Numbered from the stretch's first letter, positions 32,238 through 41,278 are shown. The stretch: 64,000 nucleotides of DNA from Halovenus halobia (GCF_051414135.1 NZ_JBLKOA010000005.1:124001-188000), one strand, 5' to 3'. Translations and numbers: made by a program. The notes: generated from the sequence alone by a model not told the origin.

Positions 32238-32852
32238 ATGAGCAAGATCACCTTTCGGGCGGACGACGAACTCATCACGCAGCTCGAAGAGTTCGACGCC
32301 TCGAAAAGTGAGGTCATGCGACAGGCCCTCCGAGAGTATCTCGACACCCACGGTGACGATGTTGTCGTCACTGAGGAACCCGACGACGCTGGGTCTGACC
32401 CTGACGCCGACTCGCTCGACCAACTGGTCACTGAGCGCGTCGACGCGATTATCGCTGACCGACTCGATGGCGCGTTTACGCCCGCACAGCCACAGGACGT
32501 GAACGTAAACATCTCGCTGGACGGCCAGTCTGGGGCCACAGCGGCCGAACCTGACGCACACGCACACGCGGAGTCTGACTCGTCACACACTGAGTCCAAC
32601 GATGTGTCACACGAGTCGACAGGGAGTAAGACAGACGCGGGTGACAGTGAAAACGCGCGTGTACAACAGAGTACGACGTGCACGAAATGTGGCGAAAACG
32701 TCGAGCCGTCCCACGTTTACTGCCCAAACTGTGGTGAGAAAACATCCCACCGGGTCTTCTGTGAATGCGGTGATGAGATCCGGTCTGACTGGTCACACTG
32801 CCCCAGCTGTGGCCGCCGAACCCCCGCTGCGGACGTTCTCGACCAATCATGA
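32238..32852 (+). CDS. cdrL: Ribbon-helix-helix regulator with double zinc ribbon (CdrL-like)
   Basis: 204 residues. Residues 1-45 form a ribbon-helix-helix DNA-binding domain (SKITFRADDELITQLEEFDA, then KSEVMRQALREYL). A long acidic, Ser/His-rich linker (about 46-150) follows. Four CxxC pairs in the last 50 residues (CTKCG, CPNCG, CECG, CPSCG) form a double zinc ribbon. In haloarchaea the long regulator upstream of cdrS-ftsZ2 is CdrL, reported to control the division genes; the assignment here rests on gene order and domain plan. The promoter of the next genes, with palindromes, lies directly downstream. Confidence 0.75.
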   Translation: MSKITFRADDELITQLEEFDASKSEVMRQALREYLDTHGDDVVVTEEPDDAGSDPDADSLDQLVTERVDAIIADRLDGAFTPAQPQDVNVNISLDGQSGATAAEPDAHAHAESDSSHTESNDVSHESTGSKTDAGDSENARVQQSTTCTKCGENVEPSHVYCPNCGEKTSHRVFCECGDEIRSDWSHCPSCGRRTPAADVLDQS

Positions 32853-32878
32853 AATGCCGTAAACGCGGCGTAGCGGCT

Positions 32879-32972
32879 GTTTACTCGGGTAAACGCTCCA
32901 GTGTCTTACGCTGACCGGTACTTTTATTACCCTTTGGTTTCTGGTTATGTCTGCGTAAGACGGTCGTCTTAC
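32879..32972 (+). promoter_or_regulatory. cdrS-ftsZ2 promoter region with two palindromes
   Basis: Two palindromes flank an AT-rich core promoter: GTTTACTCGGGTAAAC (32879-32894) and GTAAGACGGTCGTCTTAC (32955-32972). Between them is ACTTTTATTACC, a likely TATA element near 32919-32930. GTCTTAC recurs at 32903-32909 and 33058-33064. The repeated element is a plausible binding site for a ribbon-helix-helix protein such as CdrS or CdrL. The distance to the cdrS start (33085) implies a leader of over 100 nt. Confidence 0.6.
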
Positions 32973-33084
32973 ACAGCGTGGGTCGATGTGACTGGCCCGC
33001 CGCCTTCTGGCGGTTCCGCTGTGTAAAACGCACGGGCGGGCTGTAAACTCCGTCCTCGTCTTACCACAGGGGAAACTAACAACA

Positions 33085-33297
33085 ATGGAGCGTGTGACAC
33101 TGCGGATTCCGAAAGAGCAGATCGAAGAGGTAGAGCAAATGGTCGACACCGGTGAGTATCCGAACCGGAGCGAAGCAATTCGCTCGGCGGTCCGAGAGAT
33201 GCTCTCGGAGCAGGATACCGGCAAAGAACGACCGTCAGAAAAACGTAAACGGCGAAACAGCCAGCGGCAGAAAGACCGCTCGTGGGCTAAGGTGTAA
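33085..33297 (+). CDS. cdrS: Ribbon-helix-helix division regulator CdrS
   Basis: 70 residues: a ribbon-helix-helix domain (ERVTLRIPKEQIEEVEQMVD; NRSEAIRSAVREML) followed by a strongly basic tail (EKRKRRNSQRQKDRSWAKV). It is 2 bp upstream of ftsZ2. In Halobacterium and Haloferax the small RHH protein in this position, CdrS, regulates ftsZ2 and cell division. Identity rests on this conserved gene order plus domain. Confidence 0.87.
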   Translation: MERVTLRIPKEQIEEVEQMVDTGEYPNRSEAIRSAVREMLSEQDTGKERPSEKRKRRNSQRQKDRSWAKV

Positions 33298-33299
33298 CG

Positions 33300-34487
33300 A
33301 TGCAGGATATCGTCAACGAAGCCCTCGAACGTGATGAACAAGAGCAGAAACAGATGGATGATGCCGACGGCTTCGGCGATCCACGGATCGTCATCGTCGG
33401 CGCGGGCGGTGCCGGAAACAACACGGTCAATCGGCTGTACAACATCGGTGTCAACGGCGCAGAGACTATCGCGATCAACACCGACAAACAGCACCTGCAG
33501 ATGATCGAAGCCGACACAAAGATTCTGGTCGGCAAATCCCTGACCAACGGTCTCGGTGCTGGCGGCGACCCATCGATGGGCGAGCGCGCAACCGAGATGG
33601 CGCAGGGAACGATCAAGGAGGTACTCGGCGAAGCGGACCTGGTGTTTGTCACCGCGGGCATGGGTGGCGGGACCGGGACCGGCGCGGCGCCGGTCGTCTC
33701 CAAGATCGCCAAAGAACAGGGTGCCATTGTCGTCGGGATGGTCTCGACGCCGTTCAACGTCGAGCGTGCCCGGACGGTCAAGGCCGAGGAAGGGCTCGAA
33801 CGACTCCGCGAGGAAGCGGACTCGATCATCGTGCTCGACAACAATCGGCTGCTCGATTACGTCCCGAACCTCCCAATCGGCAAAGCCTTCTCGGTGATGG
33901 ACCAGATCATCGCCGAAACGGTCAAGGGAATCTCCGAGACAATCACCCAGCCGTCGCTGATCAACCTGGACTACGCAGACATGACTTCGATTATGAACCA
34001 GGGCGGCGTCGCGGTGATGCTCGTCGGAGAAACACAAGACAAGAACAAGACCGAAGAGGTGGTCAAGGACGCGATGAACCATCCACTTCTGGATGTCGAC
34101 TACCGCGGCGCGAGCGGCGGACTGGTCCACATCACTGGCGGACCCGACCTGACGCTGCAGGAGGCAGAGGGGATCGCCCAGAACATCACCGAACGACTCG
34201 AGGCGAACGCCAACGTCATCTGGGGCGCCCGGATTCAGGAAGCCTACAAAGGAAAAGTGCGGGTCATGGCTATCATGACCGGCGTCAAGAGCGCACAGGT
34301 GCTCGGCCCGACGACGCAGAAACAGGCCGACAAATCCCGGCAGGCAATCCAGGGCGTCGACGAGAGTGACGAGGCCTTCGACGCGTCCAACAACTTCCAG
34401 CAATCAAACCAGGAGTTCGGTGAGACTGACGGCGGCCACGAAGAAGTCGAAAAGCAGAACGGACTCGACGTCGTCCGAACTGAGTAA
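33300..34487 (+). CDS. ftsZ2: Cell division tubulin FtsZ2
   Basis: 395 residues. GTP-binding elements: IVGAGGAGNNTVNRL (about residue 31), the tubulin signature GMGGGTGTGAAPV (about residue 121) and the T7/synergy loop NLDYADMTSIMNQGG (about residue 222). A long N-terminal helix of 25 residues and an acidic C-terminal tail are typical of haloarchaeal FtsZ2 rather than FtsZ1. FtsZ2 works in the mid-cell ring, mainly in constriction. It is co-transcribed with cdrS. A T-rich stretch (CCCTTTTATC, about 34506-34515) after the stop may terminate transcription. Confidence 0.95.
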   Translation: MQDIVNEALERDEQEQKQMDDADGFGDPRIVIVGAGGAGNNTVNRLYNIGVNGAETIAINTDKQHLQMIEADTKILVGKSLTNGLGAGGDPSMGERATEMAQGTIKEVLGEADLVFVTAGMGGGTGTGAAPVVSKIAKEQGAIVVGMVSTPFNVERARTVKAEEGLERLREEADSIIVLDNNRLLDYVPNLPIGKAFSVMDQIIAETVKGISETITQPSLINLDYADMTSIMNQGGVAVMLVGETQDKNKTEEVVKDAMNHPLLDVDYRGASGGLVHITGGPDLTLQEAEGIAQNITERLEANANVIWGARIQEAYKGKVRVMAIMTGVKSAQVLGPTTQKQADKSRQAIQGVDESDEAFDASNNFQQSNQEFGETDGGHEEVEKQNGLDVVRTE

Positions 34488-34627
34488 CGAGTCACTGACT
34501 GCACTCCCTTTTATCTTCACTCGTTGCTTTCACACCGACCAGTGTGACGTGTGAGACAGAACAGTCGTTGTCTGACTTGGTGTGAGACAGTAGTAGTCCC
34601 CACGCAACTCCGGGGTTCGAGCGCCGA

Positions 34628-35608
34628 TCAGACTGCTTCGAGTGTCTCCAGCAAGTCACACTTCCGACAGAATTCGCCGGTCGTTGGACTGCCGCAGTTC
34701 TCACACTCGTCGATGTCTGGTGAGCCGTCGCGATACGCAGCCGAAGCAAGCCCGGCAAGTTCCTCGTAGCCAGCCATAATCGAGTGTCGCGTTCCGGGGT
34801 GATTCTCTTCGAGTTCGTACAGCAGTTCCTGCACTTCGCCGCGGAAGGCTTCGTCAGCGTGGGGACACTCCGTCATATGCGCGGGGAGGTCACGGAGGTG
34901 TGCGTACAGCGCAACCTCCTTTTCGGGAACGTCTCGCAGTGGCTTGGCGCGGGGGATAAACTCCTCAGGTTCGTCGCGAGTCTGACTCGAATCAGCGCCA
35001 TCGAACGGGCCGATACTCGAGTCGAACTGTTGTGACATTTTTCTGATATCTCCCTCGAAGAAATTCATGAGTGCCGTCTCGGCTTCGTCGTCAAGATTAT
35101 GACCAGTCAGAAGCTTGTCAGCGTCGAACTCCTCCGCGTACTGGGAGAGAATGTCTCGTCGGAAGACCCCGCAGTACGCACAGGCCGCCATATTGTGTGG
35201 GTCGTCCTCGACAACATCGTCCATCTCGATACCGAACTCCTCGGCGTAGGAGACAGTTTCGTGGCGAATGTCAAGCGTCTCGGTCAGTTCCTCGCAGGCC
35301 TCGATGCTCTTGTCACGGTACCCCTCGATACCTTCGTGAATCGACAGCGCAATCAGTTCGACGCGGGGGTCTTTGGTGAAGGTTTCGTCGAGAATCTGTG
35401 TCAGCACGACACTGTCTTTGCCGCCAGAGAGGCCGATGACCCACGTTTCTGGGTCTTCGACGGTCGCGTCGTTGGGCAGCAGGTTGTCCTCGCGGACACG
35501 GCTCCGAACCCGTTTTTCGACCGAGGCACAGAAATGCTCCTCGCACATGTGCAGGCCGGAGTACGCGGCGTGCATCACTGCCTCGCCCGGACACTTGTCA
35601 CACTCCAT
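34628..35608 (-). CDS. ncsA: tRNA 2-thiouridine synthetase, NcsA/TtuA family
   Basis: 326 residues. The N-terminal zinc finger has CDKC and a Cys/His set (CEEHFC). The PP-loop SGGKDSVVL (about residue 60) binds ATP. The CAYC motif (about residue 142) and the later TGHNLDDEAETAL segment carry the Fe-S and sulfur-transfer site, and a second zinc finger closes the C-terminus (CENCGSPTTGEFCRKC). The enzyme thiolates uridine in tRNA, either wobble U34 (NcsA) or U54 (TtuA), using a ubiquitin-like sulfur carrier. The choice between the two positions cannot be made by eye. It is convergent with ftsZ2. Confidence 0.88.
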   Translation of the reverse strand: MECDKCPGEAVMHAAYSGLHMCEEHFCASVEKRVRSRVREDNLLPNDATVEDPETWVIGLSGGKDSVVLTQILDETFTKDPRVELIALSIHEGIEGYRDKSIEACEELTETLDIRHETVSYAEEFGIEMDDVVEDDPHNMAACAYCGVFRRDILSQYAEEFDADKLLTGHNLDDEAETALMNFFEGDIRKMSQQFDSSIGPFDGADSSQTRDEPEEFIPRAKPLRDVPEKEVALYAHLRDLPAHMTECPHADEAFRGEVQELLYELEENHPGTRHSIMAGYEELAGLASAAYRDGSPDIDECENCGSPTTGEFCRKCDLLETLEAV

Positions 35609-35692
35609 TGGCTCTGCGTAGTCGACTGTCTCGGTTGACCCTTTCGACTCTGGTGCACCATCGTTTTGTCTCCTGGCCTGCTACCGGACGCT

Positions 35693-36343
35693 ATGGAGTC
35701 GTGGGACCGAGAACGGGCGATTGACCGTGTCGAGGCAGTCCTCGAAACCGTCGAGACTGAGCCAATGGCGGTCCCCGTGCGTGAGGTGTGGGTCTACGGC
35801 GACGTGGCACTCGGCCTCGACCCCGTCGAGCGCCTCGATATCTACCTGACGAAGGATATCCTCCTGCACGACGACGCCGACCGAGAAGCAGCGTTCGTCG
35901 AGGAGTACGGCATTCAGAGCGTCGGCAAGACCGTTCGCGCGGAGTGGGCTGACCAGTTCCCCGAGCACCTCCGCGCGACTGCTGGGGGCCACGCCGCGCC
36001 AGAGAAGTGTCTCGCTGCCCATTTGCTTGGAGACGAACCGGTCCACTTGGAGGTCTGCAATGCGAGTTTCGAGGACAACGTTCGCCAGCGACTCAAGGGG
36101 GCACTCGCCCAGGACAGCTACGAACAGATCCTCGATCCCCGCGGCGTCTGTCTCTGGAAAGAGGGGACTCGCTCCGAAGACGCCATCGAGAAACTTCGCG
36201 CCGGTGAACTCGTCTTTCCGACCCTCCCCGAGGCACTGGAGATGCTCGGTGCCGACTCTGACACTGCGAACGAGGCTGCCGAGGCACTCGCAGCGGCCCG
36301 CGAAACACAGGAAGGACAGTCGGTCCGTGGCGACGTGCTCTGA
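35693..36343 (+). CDS. Haloarchaeal protein with nucleotidyltransferase-like motif
   Basis: 216 residues from the ATG at 35693. The segment VWVYGDVALGLDPVERLDIYL (positions about 36-56) is spaced like the G-S-x-x-x-G...S-D-x-D-L core of nucleotidyltransferases, but the serine is Asp and only one metal-binding acidic residue is clear. After it the protein is helical and acidic. It contains the segment CLAAHLLGDEPVHLEV. It meets the convergent methyltransferase gene tail-to-tail with no gap. Function not known; the fold suggestion is weak. Confidence 0.65.
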   Translation: MESWDRERAIDRVEAVLETVETEPMAVPVREVWVYGDVALGLDPVERLDIYLTKDILLHDDADREAAFVEEYGIQSVGKTVRAEWADQFPEHLRATAGGHAAPEKCLAAHLLGDEPVHLEVCNASFEDNVRQRLKGALAQDSYEQILDPRGVCLWKEGTRSEDAIEKLRAGELVFPTLPEALEMLGADSDTANEAAEALAAARETQEGQSVRGDVL

Positions 36344-37129
36344 TCAGACGGTGCCGACAGTCACGTAGAAGGGAATTGTCTCCGTCCGCTGGTACGATTC
36401 ATCCTGAAGCTGTTCGATTGCCTCGCGCCCAATCGCTCGCCACTGTGCCCGCAGGTCGTCGAACTCGTCTGCTGTTGTCTCCCCAGCGAGAATCGTCTCG
36501 CGGTTGGTCTCGATTCCCGCACCGCTGGCTTTCCGGCGGATGGACTCGAGTGCCTGCTCGGAGTACGGCGGCTTGGTGATTCGCTGGTGGTCGTACCGTT
36601 CGACTCCAAGCACGTCCAGTTCCGCGGCCGCGAACAGGTCACTTGCCTCGCCCATCTTCACGTCAGTCTCGACGCCGTCGAAGTACAGCGAACGGGCGCG
36701 CTTGGCCAGCGCGGCTTCGCCCTCGACAGAGGACTCGACAGTGACAGCGCTGTTGTCAGGTTCGATGACGGCCACGCGGTCGCTGGAGACGCGAGCGAAC
36801 TCTTCGAGTGCCCCAACAGGGTTGGGCAGGTTCACCAGCAACGCCTGGCAGACCACCAGGTCGAACGCTCCCGAGCGGAACGGAAGCCGCGTCGCGTCCC
36901 CGAGCGTTCGTGGTGGGTCGACGTGTTCGAGTAGTTCTCGGTCTGCGTCGACGGCGAGTACTTCGCCGGGCGTTTCGGCCCGCAGAACCTGCGTGAGTTC
37001 GCCGGTTCCAGCGCCGACATCGAGGACGCGCTCGCGGCTGTCCAGCGCGAGGTTAGCCAGCGCTGCCCGAGAATCGTCCCACATTCCCGCCCGGGTTGTC
37101 TCCAGATATTCGGCAGTGAACCGGCGCAC
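36344..37129 (-). CDS. SAM-dependent methyltransferase (class I)
   Basis: 261 residues. Motif I, ERVLDVGAGTGELTQVL (about residues 34-50), binds SAM; the acidic loop VLAVDADRELLEHV follows, and motif IV is LVVCQALLVNLPNPVGAL (about residue 92). The C-terminal third is helical (YSEQALESIRRKASGAG) and may bind the substrate, which is unknown. It lies just downstream of the wHTH regulator gene on the same strand with about 40 bp between, so the two may be co-transcribed. Confidence 0.85.
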   Translation of the reverse strand: MRRFTAEYLETTRAGMWDDSRAALANLALDSRERVLDVGAGTGELTQVLRAETPGEVLAVDADRELLEHVDPPRTLGDATRLPFRSGAFDLVVCQALLVNLPNPVGALEEFARVSSDRVAVIEPDNSAVTVESSVEGEAALAKRARSLYFDGVETDVKMGEASDLFAAAELDVLGVERYDHQRITKPPYSEQALESIRRKASGAGIETNRETILAGETTADEFDDLRAQWRAIGREAIEQLQDESYQRTETIPFYVTVGTV

Positions 37130-37167
37130 AGCCTCCCTTGCCGACTGGTGAGTAAAAGAAGCCGGGT

Positions 37168-37689
37168 TCAGAACAACTCGCGAAGCGAGCCAGCGTCCTC
37201 CATTGCCGCCCCGAAGGCTGCTGCCATCTCGTTTCCGTCAGTGGTCTCAGCTTCGAGCGCTGCCGTGACAGCGTCTGGAAGCGCTGGCCGCGGCGCGGCC
37301 TCGTGGCGGCGAATTCGCTCGGTCTTTGCCGTCTGCTCGTGGACAGCCTGCAACATTGGCCGCCCGCGGAGATACTCGAACCGGTCGAGAATGAGCACGC
37401 CGCGCTCTGTGAATCCGTAGAACGTGCCGGGGAGGTCCCGCTGTTCCCCGCTCTCGCCGAGTTCGTAGCGCTCGAGCAGTCCCAGTTCTGAGAGTTCGCC
37501 GAGCTGGTCAATCACTGCTGACTCGCTTTTCTGACAGTAGTAGGCGAGTTCGGCCAGCGAGGGCAAGTGTTCAGGGTGGCCAAGCACCGTCTGGATGATT
37601 CGGTGGCGGGTCTCCTGTGCGAAGGCCGCGTGCAGTTCGCGCTGGGTCTCGAACGGCGAGAGGTGCTCGCCCGGCGGAATCTCGTCCAT
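37168..37689 (-). CDS. Winged-helix transcriptional regulator
   Basis: 173 residues. A winged helix spans about residues 22-100: RHRIIQTVLGHPEHLPSLAE, then YYCQKSESAVIDQLGELSEL and LGLLERYELG followed by the wing FYGFTERGVLILD. The C-terminal part is helical and charged, probably for dimerisation. The upstream region (37690-37760) holds direct and inverted repeats of ACTTGGTA, one exactly palindromic around 37733-37750, suggesting autoregulation. A palindrome of the same type is found inside the pilus operon. Confidence 0.8.
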   Translation of the reverse strand: MDEIPPGEHLSPFETQRELHAAFAQETRHRIIQTVLGHPEHLPSLAELAYYCQKSESAVIDQLGELSELGLLERYELGESGEQRDLPGTFYGFTERGVLILDRFEYLRGRPMLQAVHEQTAKTERIRRHEAAPRPALPDAVTAALEAETTDGNEMAAAFGAAMEDAGSLRELF

Positions 37690-37732
37690 ATCTCTACATT
37701 CTCCCGCAGTCTGAAATACTTTGGTACAACTA

Positions 37733-37750
37733 ACTTGGTATAGCCAAGCT
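37733..37750. promoter_or_regulatory. 18-bp palindrome, possible operator, copy 2
   Basis: ACTTGGTATAGCCAAGCT with arms CTTGG/CCAAG, followed by CTATAAAG. A half-site ACTTTGGTA lies just to the left at about 37718-37726. The element is 44-61 bp before the start codon of the wHTH regulator on the minus strand and about 113 bp before the S9 peptidase gene on the plus strand, so it could act on either promoter. Its central position favours autoregulation. Confidence 0.5.
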
Positions 37751-37862
37751 ATAAAGGTGGCAGAATACAGGGCTCGCTGACACCGAGTCTCTCAGTAGTA
37801 CTCTGCTGACCCAGAAACGGAGGCAGGGGTTTTAGGACGTTCAGGGTCGTTAGTACCCGAAG

Positions 37863-39743
37863 ATGTCCGAACAGGAACACAGCGTACTCGAGAGCCTCGC
37901 CAGTTTACCGACACTGGCACACCCGACAGCGTCTCCGGACGGCGAAGCGGTCGCTGTCTACTACGACGTCACCGGGCGCAACGAACTGCACACAATCGAC
38001 GCGGACACGGGCGAGCGAACACAGTGGAGCGAGGGGGAAGTGCCACGGAACGCTCGCTGGTATCTCGAGTGGGGGGCCGACGGCGATACCGTCTACTTCC
38101 ACCTCGACGAGGGAGGCAACGAGCAAAACGACCTCCACGCCATCCACCGCGACGGCACCACCGAACCGGTCGTCGAGATGGATGGGCAAGTCGCGCTGCA
38201 GTCCGTCGGCGACGACGGCGAGACACTCATCGTCGGGTCGAGCCGTGACGGCCAGATGAACCTGTATCGCCACGACCTGCCTTCGGGAGAGACGACGAAG
38301 ATTACCGACTACGAGCGCGCCGCTGGGGGCGCGACCCTGTCGCCGGACTGTACGCAGGTTGCGTACTCGACCAACGAGAGCGACGACTACGACAACCGCG
38401 ATGTTTACATCGCCGACGTCGACGGCTCGAACCCGCGGAATCTCGAACTCGGCGAAGATGGTGCCGAGAGTGCGCCGGTCGACTGGGGGCCTGAGGGTGA
38501 CCGACTGCTCGTCACTGACAACACGGCTGACCTCGGTCGAATCGGCGTCTACACTGTGGATGACGACGAGGTCCGCTGGCTCGGCGACGGAGAGTACGAG
38601 GAGTCTCCCGAGGCGTTCATGCCTGATGGTGACCGCGTGCTCGGCACACGCGTGCGCACCGCCGAGACAATTCCAATTGTCTACGACCTCGATACCGGCG
38701 AGGCGACTGAACTCGACCTGCCGGAGGGTGTGGCTTCGTTCGGCATGGCTGGTGACGCCGTCCTCGACGATGACCGCGTCGTCCTGACGTACACGACGCC
38801 AACGACCCGGCCCGAACTGGTCGCCTACAATGTCGAGACTCACGAGACAGAGACGCTGGTCGAACCCGAGTACGGCCCGTTCTCGCCGTCTGACTTCGCG
38901 GATACCGAGTACTTCCGAATCGAGTCCGATGGGATTCCAGACACTCGACAGGCTGCGCTCGAACACGACCCATACGACGAACTTGAGATTGAGGCGATGC
39001 TGTACGACTCTGGCGTTCGGCCGTCGCCACTCATCGTCAACCCGCACGGCGGTCCGCGTGCGCGAGATACGAAGTCGTTCGACCTCTACACGCAGGTGCT
39101 CGCCTCGCTTGGCTTTTCGGTGCTACAGGTCAACTACCGTGGCTCGACCGGCCGGGGCCGAGAGTTCGTCGAGGAGTTACTCGACGACTGGGGCGGCGCG
39201 GAACAGGGTGATGTCGCCATCGCGGCCGAGCACGTTCTCGCGGAGTACGACTGGCTCGACGAGGACAGCGTCGTCGTCTTTGGTGGCTCCTACGGCGGCT
39301 ACTCGGCGTACTGGCAGATGGTCCAGTACCCCGACCTGTACGACGCTGGTGTGGCGTGGATTGGGCTGACCGACCTCAACGACATGTTCGAGAACACGAT
39401 GCCACACTTCCGGACGGAACTGATGGAGAAGTACCTCGGCACGCCCGAGGAGAACCCCGAGCTGTACGAGCAGCGCTCGCCAATTGCTCACTACGAAAAC
39501 CTCGACGCGCCGTTGTTCATGGTCCACGGCGTCAATGACCGCCGCGTTCCCGTCTCACAGGCACGCCTCTTCCGTGACGTGCTCGAAGACGCAGGCTACG
39601 AGGCCGGCGAAGACGGCGACTTCGAGTACCGCGAACTCGGCGAAGAGGGCCACGCCTCCTCGGACCAACAGCAGAAACTGCGGATGTTCGAGTCACTCGC
39701 CGATTTCCTCGACCGACGAATCGGCACCGAGCGAACGCTGTAA
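37863..39743 (+). CDS. S9 family serine peptidase (prolyl oligopeptidase / acylaminoacyl-peptidase type)
   Basis: 626 residues. The first 360 or so are a WD40/TolB-like propeller with repeated [S/T]PDG-type turns (ASPDGEAVAVYYD, TLSPDCTQVAY, SPEAFMPDGDRV). The catalytic alpha/beta-hydrolase part (about 370-626) has the nucleophile in VFGGSYGGYSAY (Ser about 480), the aspartate in MVHGVNDRRVP (about 562) and the histidine in GEEGHASSDQQ (about 599). Cytoplasmic, no signal peptide. It trims short peptides. It is divergent from the wHTH gene. Confidence 0.93.
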   Translation: MSEQEHSVLESLASLPTLAHPTASPDGEAVAVYYDVTGRNELHTIDADTGERTQWSEGEVPRNARWYLEWGADGDTVYFHLDEGGNEQNDLHAIHRDGTTEPVVEMDGQVALQSVGDDGETLIVGSSRDGQMNLYRHDLPSGETTKITDYERAAGGATLSPDCTQVAYSTNESDDYDNRDVYIADVDGSNPRNLELGEDGAESAPVDWGPEGDRLLVTDNTADLGRIGVYTVDDDEVRWLGDGEYEESPEAFMPDGDRVLGTRVRTAETIPIVYDLDTGEATELDLPEGVASFGMAGDAVLDDDRVVLTYTTPTTRPELVAYNVETHETETLVEPEYGPFSPSDFADTEYFRIESDGIPDTRQAALEHDPYDELEIEAMLYDSGVRPSPLIVNPHGGPRARDTKSFDLYTQVLASLGFSVLQVNYRGSTGRGREFVEELLDDWGGAEQGDVAIAAEHVLAEYDWLDEDSVVVFGGSYGGYSAYWQMVQYPDLYDAGVAWIGLTDLNDMFENTMPHFRTELMEKYLGTPEENPELYEQRSPIAHYENLDAPLFMVHGVNDRRVPVSQARLFRDVLEDAGYEAGEDGDFEYRELGEEGHASSDQQQKLRMFESLADFLDRRIGTERTL

Positions 39744-39745
39744 AA

Positions 39746-40285
39746 TCAGGCGATTAGCGAACTGTCGTCGCTGCCGTAGACCCGCTCGGCGAACAACAGG
39801 GCGACCAGCGCGAAGATGATGACCGCGTAGGCGCTCGCGGCGAGCATCGCGTCCTCCAGAGTGGCGTACTCGCCGGTGCGGAAGATAATTGCCTTCCTGA
39901 CCATCGCAATCACGCCCGTATAGATGACCAGCCTGACGATTCGGCGGGTATCACTCTCCTCGACGTAGGCGAGCACCGTCTGGTACACCTCGACGATAAT
40001 CAGAAGCAACAGGCCCGTGTCGATAAAACCGATGACGACCAGCGGGTCGGTAATCGTTCCGTTCTGGACGGCATCAATAATCTGTAGCGTCAGGTCGATG
40101 ACGCCGATAGCAAAGAGGATGGCAAAGACCGTCGCCGCGGCGAGTTCGGTGCCCCGGACGAAGGCGTTGACGAGTGCCGTGTACTTCTCGGAGATGACCT
40201 GTTCGAGGCCTCCGTTGATGCGGCCCGGCGTCCCTGCGTCGACGGTCTCTGCCTCCTCGGCCGAGGACTGTTCGCTATCTCCCAT
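39746..40285 (-). CDS. PsiE-like membrane protein
   Basis: 179 residues from the ATG at 40285. Four hydrophobic segments span about residues 45-65, 76-95, 115-130 and 143-160 (AATVFAILFAIGVID; VVIGFIDTGLLLLIIVEVYQ; IVRLVIYTGVIAMVRKAIIF; YAVIIFALVALLFAERVYG). The arrangement resembles PsiE-type proteins, a bacterial and archaeal family of unknown biochemical role first noted as phosphate-starvation inducible. The N-terminal 40 residues are acidic and soluble. Confidence 0.75.
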   Translation of the reverse strand: MGDSEQSSAEEAETVDAGTPGRINGGLEQVISEKYTALVNAFVRGTELAAATVFAILFAIGVIDLTLQIIDAVQNGTITDPLVVIGFIDTGLLLLIIVEVYQTVLAYVEESDTRRIVRLVIYTGVIAMVRKAIIFRTGEYATLEDAMLAASAYAVIIFALVALLFAERVYGSDDSSLIA

Positions 40286-40412
40286 TGGCACGCACGTAGG
40301 CCGATTCTATACGTGGTTGACAACTCATCTACGATACTATTGGGCCTCGAAGGTATAATCTGTGGGGTGAATTATCACGTACCAGCAACGCAACTATTGG
40401 GTTGGTCTGTGT

Positions 40413-41240
40413 TTACTCTCGGAGTTCCTGCACTCGGCCGATATTCCACTCGTAGCTTTTGCCGTCCTCGGTCGGGGTCTCAAGAGCCAGCGGCACGTCA
40501 CGAGTCGCCTCGTGGTTGAGGAAGGCCCGCATCCCGTCCTCGCCAATCTTCCCCTCGCCGATGTGGGCGTGTTCGTCTTTGTTGGTGCCGCAGTCGTGCT
40601 TGGAATCGTTCAGGTGAACGTACGCGAGCTTGTCGAAGCCAACCACTTCGTCGAACTCGGCGAGTGACTGTTCGACAGCCTCGGCCGAGGAGAGGTCATA
40701 GCCCGCGGCGAAGGCGTGGGCAGTGTCCAGACAGACCTCGATGTCGGCCTCGGTCCGTTCGATGACACCTGCGAGATGCTCGAACTCGCCGCCGAGTTTG
40801 GTTCCGCTGCCGGCGTCGGATTCTATCAACAGCGTCACGCCGTCGGGAATCTCCAGCGAGTCGACGACGGTGGCAGCATTGTCGAGTCCACCCTCGACGC
40901 CTGCGCCGGTGTGTGCGCCGAGGTGGACGTTGACGTACTCGACACCGAGTTGGTCGGCGGCGTCGAGTTCGGCCTGCATGCTCGAAAGTGATTTCTCCCG
41001 GAGGTCTTCTTTCGGCGTCGCGAGGTTGACGAGATACGCCGAGTGGATGACCCACGGGCCGACGCCGGCGTCGGTCGACCCATCTCTGAATCGCTCGGCT
41101 TCGTCGTCTTCAATCGAGGGTTCCTGCCAGACCTGCGGCGAGGTGGTGAAAATCTGTCCGCAGTTGCCGCCGACATCGAGCTGTCGCTGGACTGCGTTAT
41201 CGACTCCGCCCGCCACCGAAACGTGTGCGCCTACCTGCAT
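40413..41240 (-). CDS. nfo: Endonuclease IV (AP endonuclease)
   Basis: 275 residues. TIM-barrel AP endonuclease with its metal-binding histidines and acidic residues: VGAHVSVAGGVDNAVQRQ, PWVIHSAYLVNLA, VNVHLGAHTG, LLIESDAGSG, VCLDTAHAFAAGYD, VHLNDSKHDCGTNKDEHAHI and PLALETP. It cuts the DNA backbone 5' of abasic sites. Length agrees with the family (about 280). It stands between the PsiE-like and lipoate ligase genes with its own space. Confidence 0.93.
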   Translation of the reverse strand: MQVGAHVSVAGGVDNAVQRQLDVGGNCGQIFTTSPQVWQEPSIEDDEAERFRDGSTDAGVGPWVIHSAYLVNLATPKEDLREKSLSSMQAELDAADQLGVEYVNVHLGAHTGAGVEGGLDNAATVVDSLEIPDGVTLLIESDAGSGTKLGGEFEHLAGVIERTEADIEVCLDTAHAFAAGYDLSSAEAVEQSLAEFDEVVGFDKLAYVHLNDSKHDCGTNKDEHAHIGEGKIGEDGMRAFLNHEATRDVPLALETPTEDGKSYEWNIGRVQELRE

Positions 41241-41278
41241 ACTTACACAAGGCCGGCGGCGGGCATAGTGGCTTCGGC

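Noticed and set aside
32847..34403. Long open frame (518 codons) on the minus strand
   Set aside because: Shadow of ftsZ2; no motifs, and it runs through the division promoter.
34549..34590. Direct repeat GTGTGAGACAG (two copies 31 bp apart) after ftsZ2
   Set aside because: Short, only two copies, in a convergent intergenic region; could be chance or part of a terminator.
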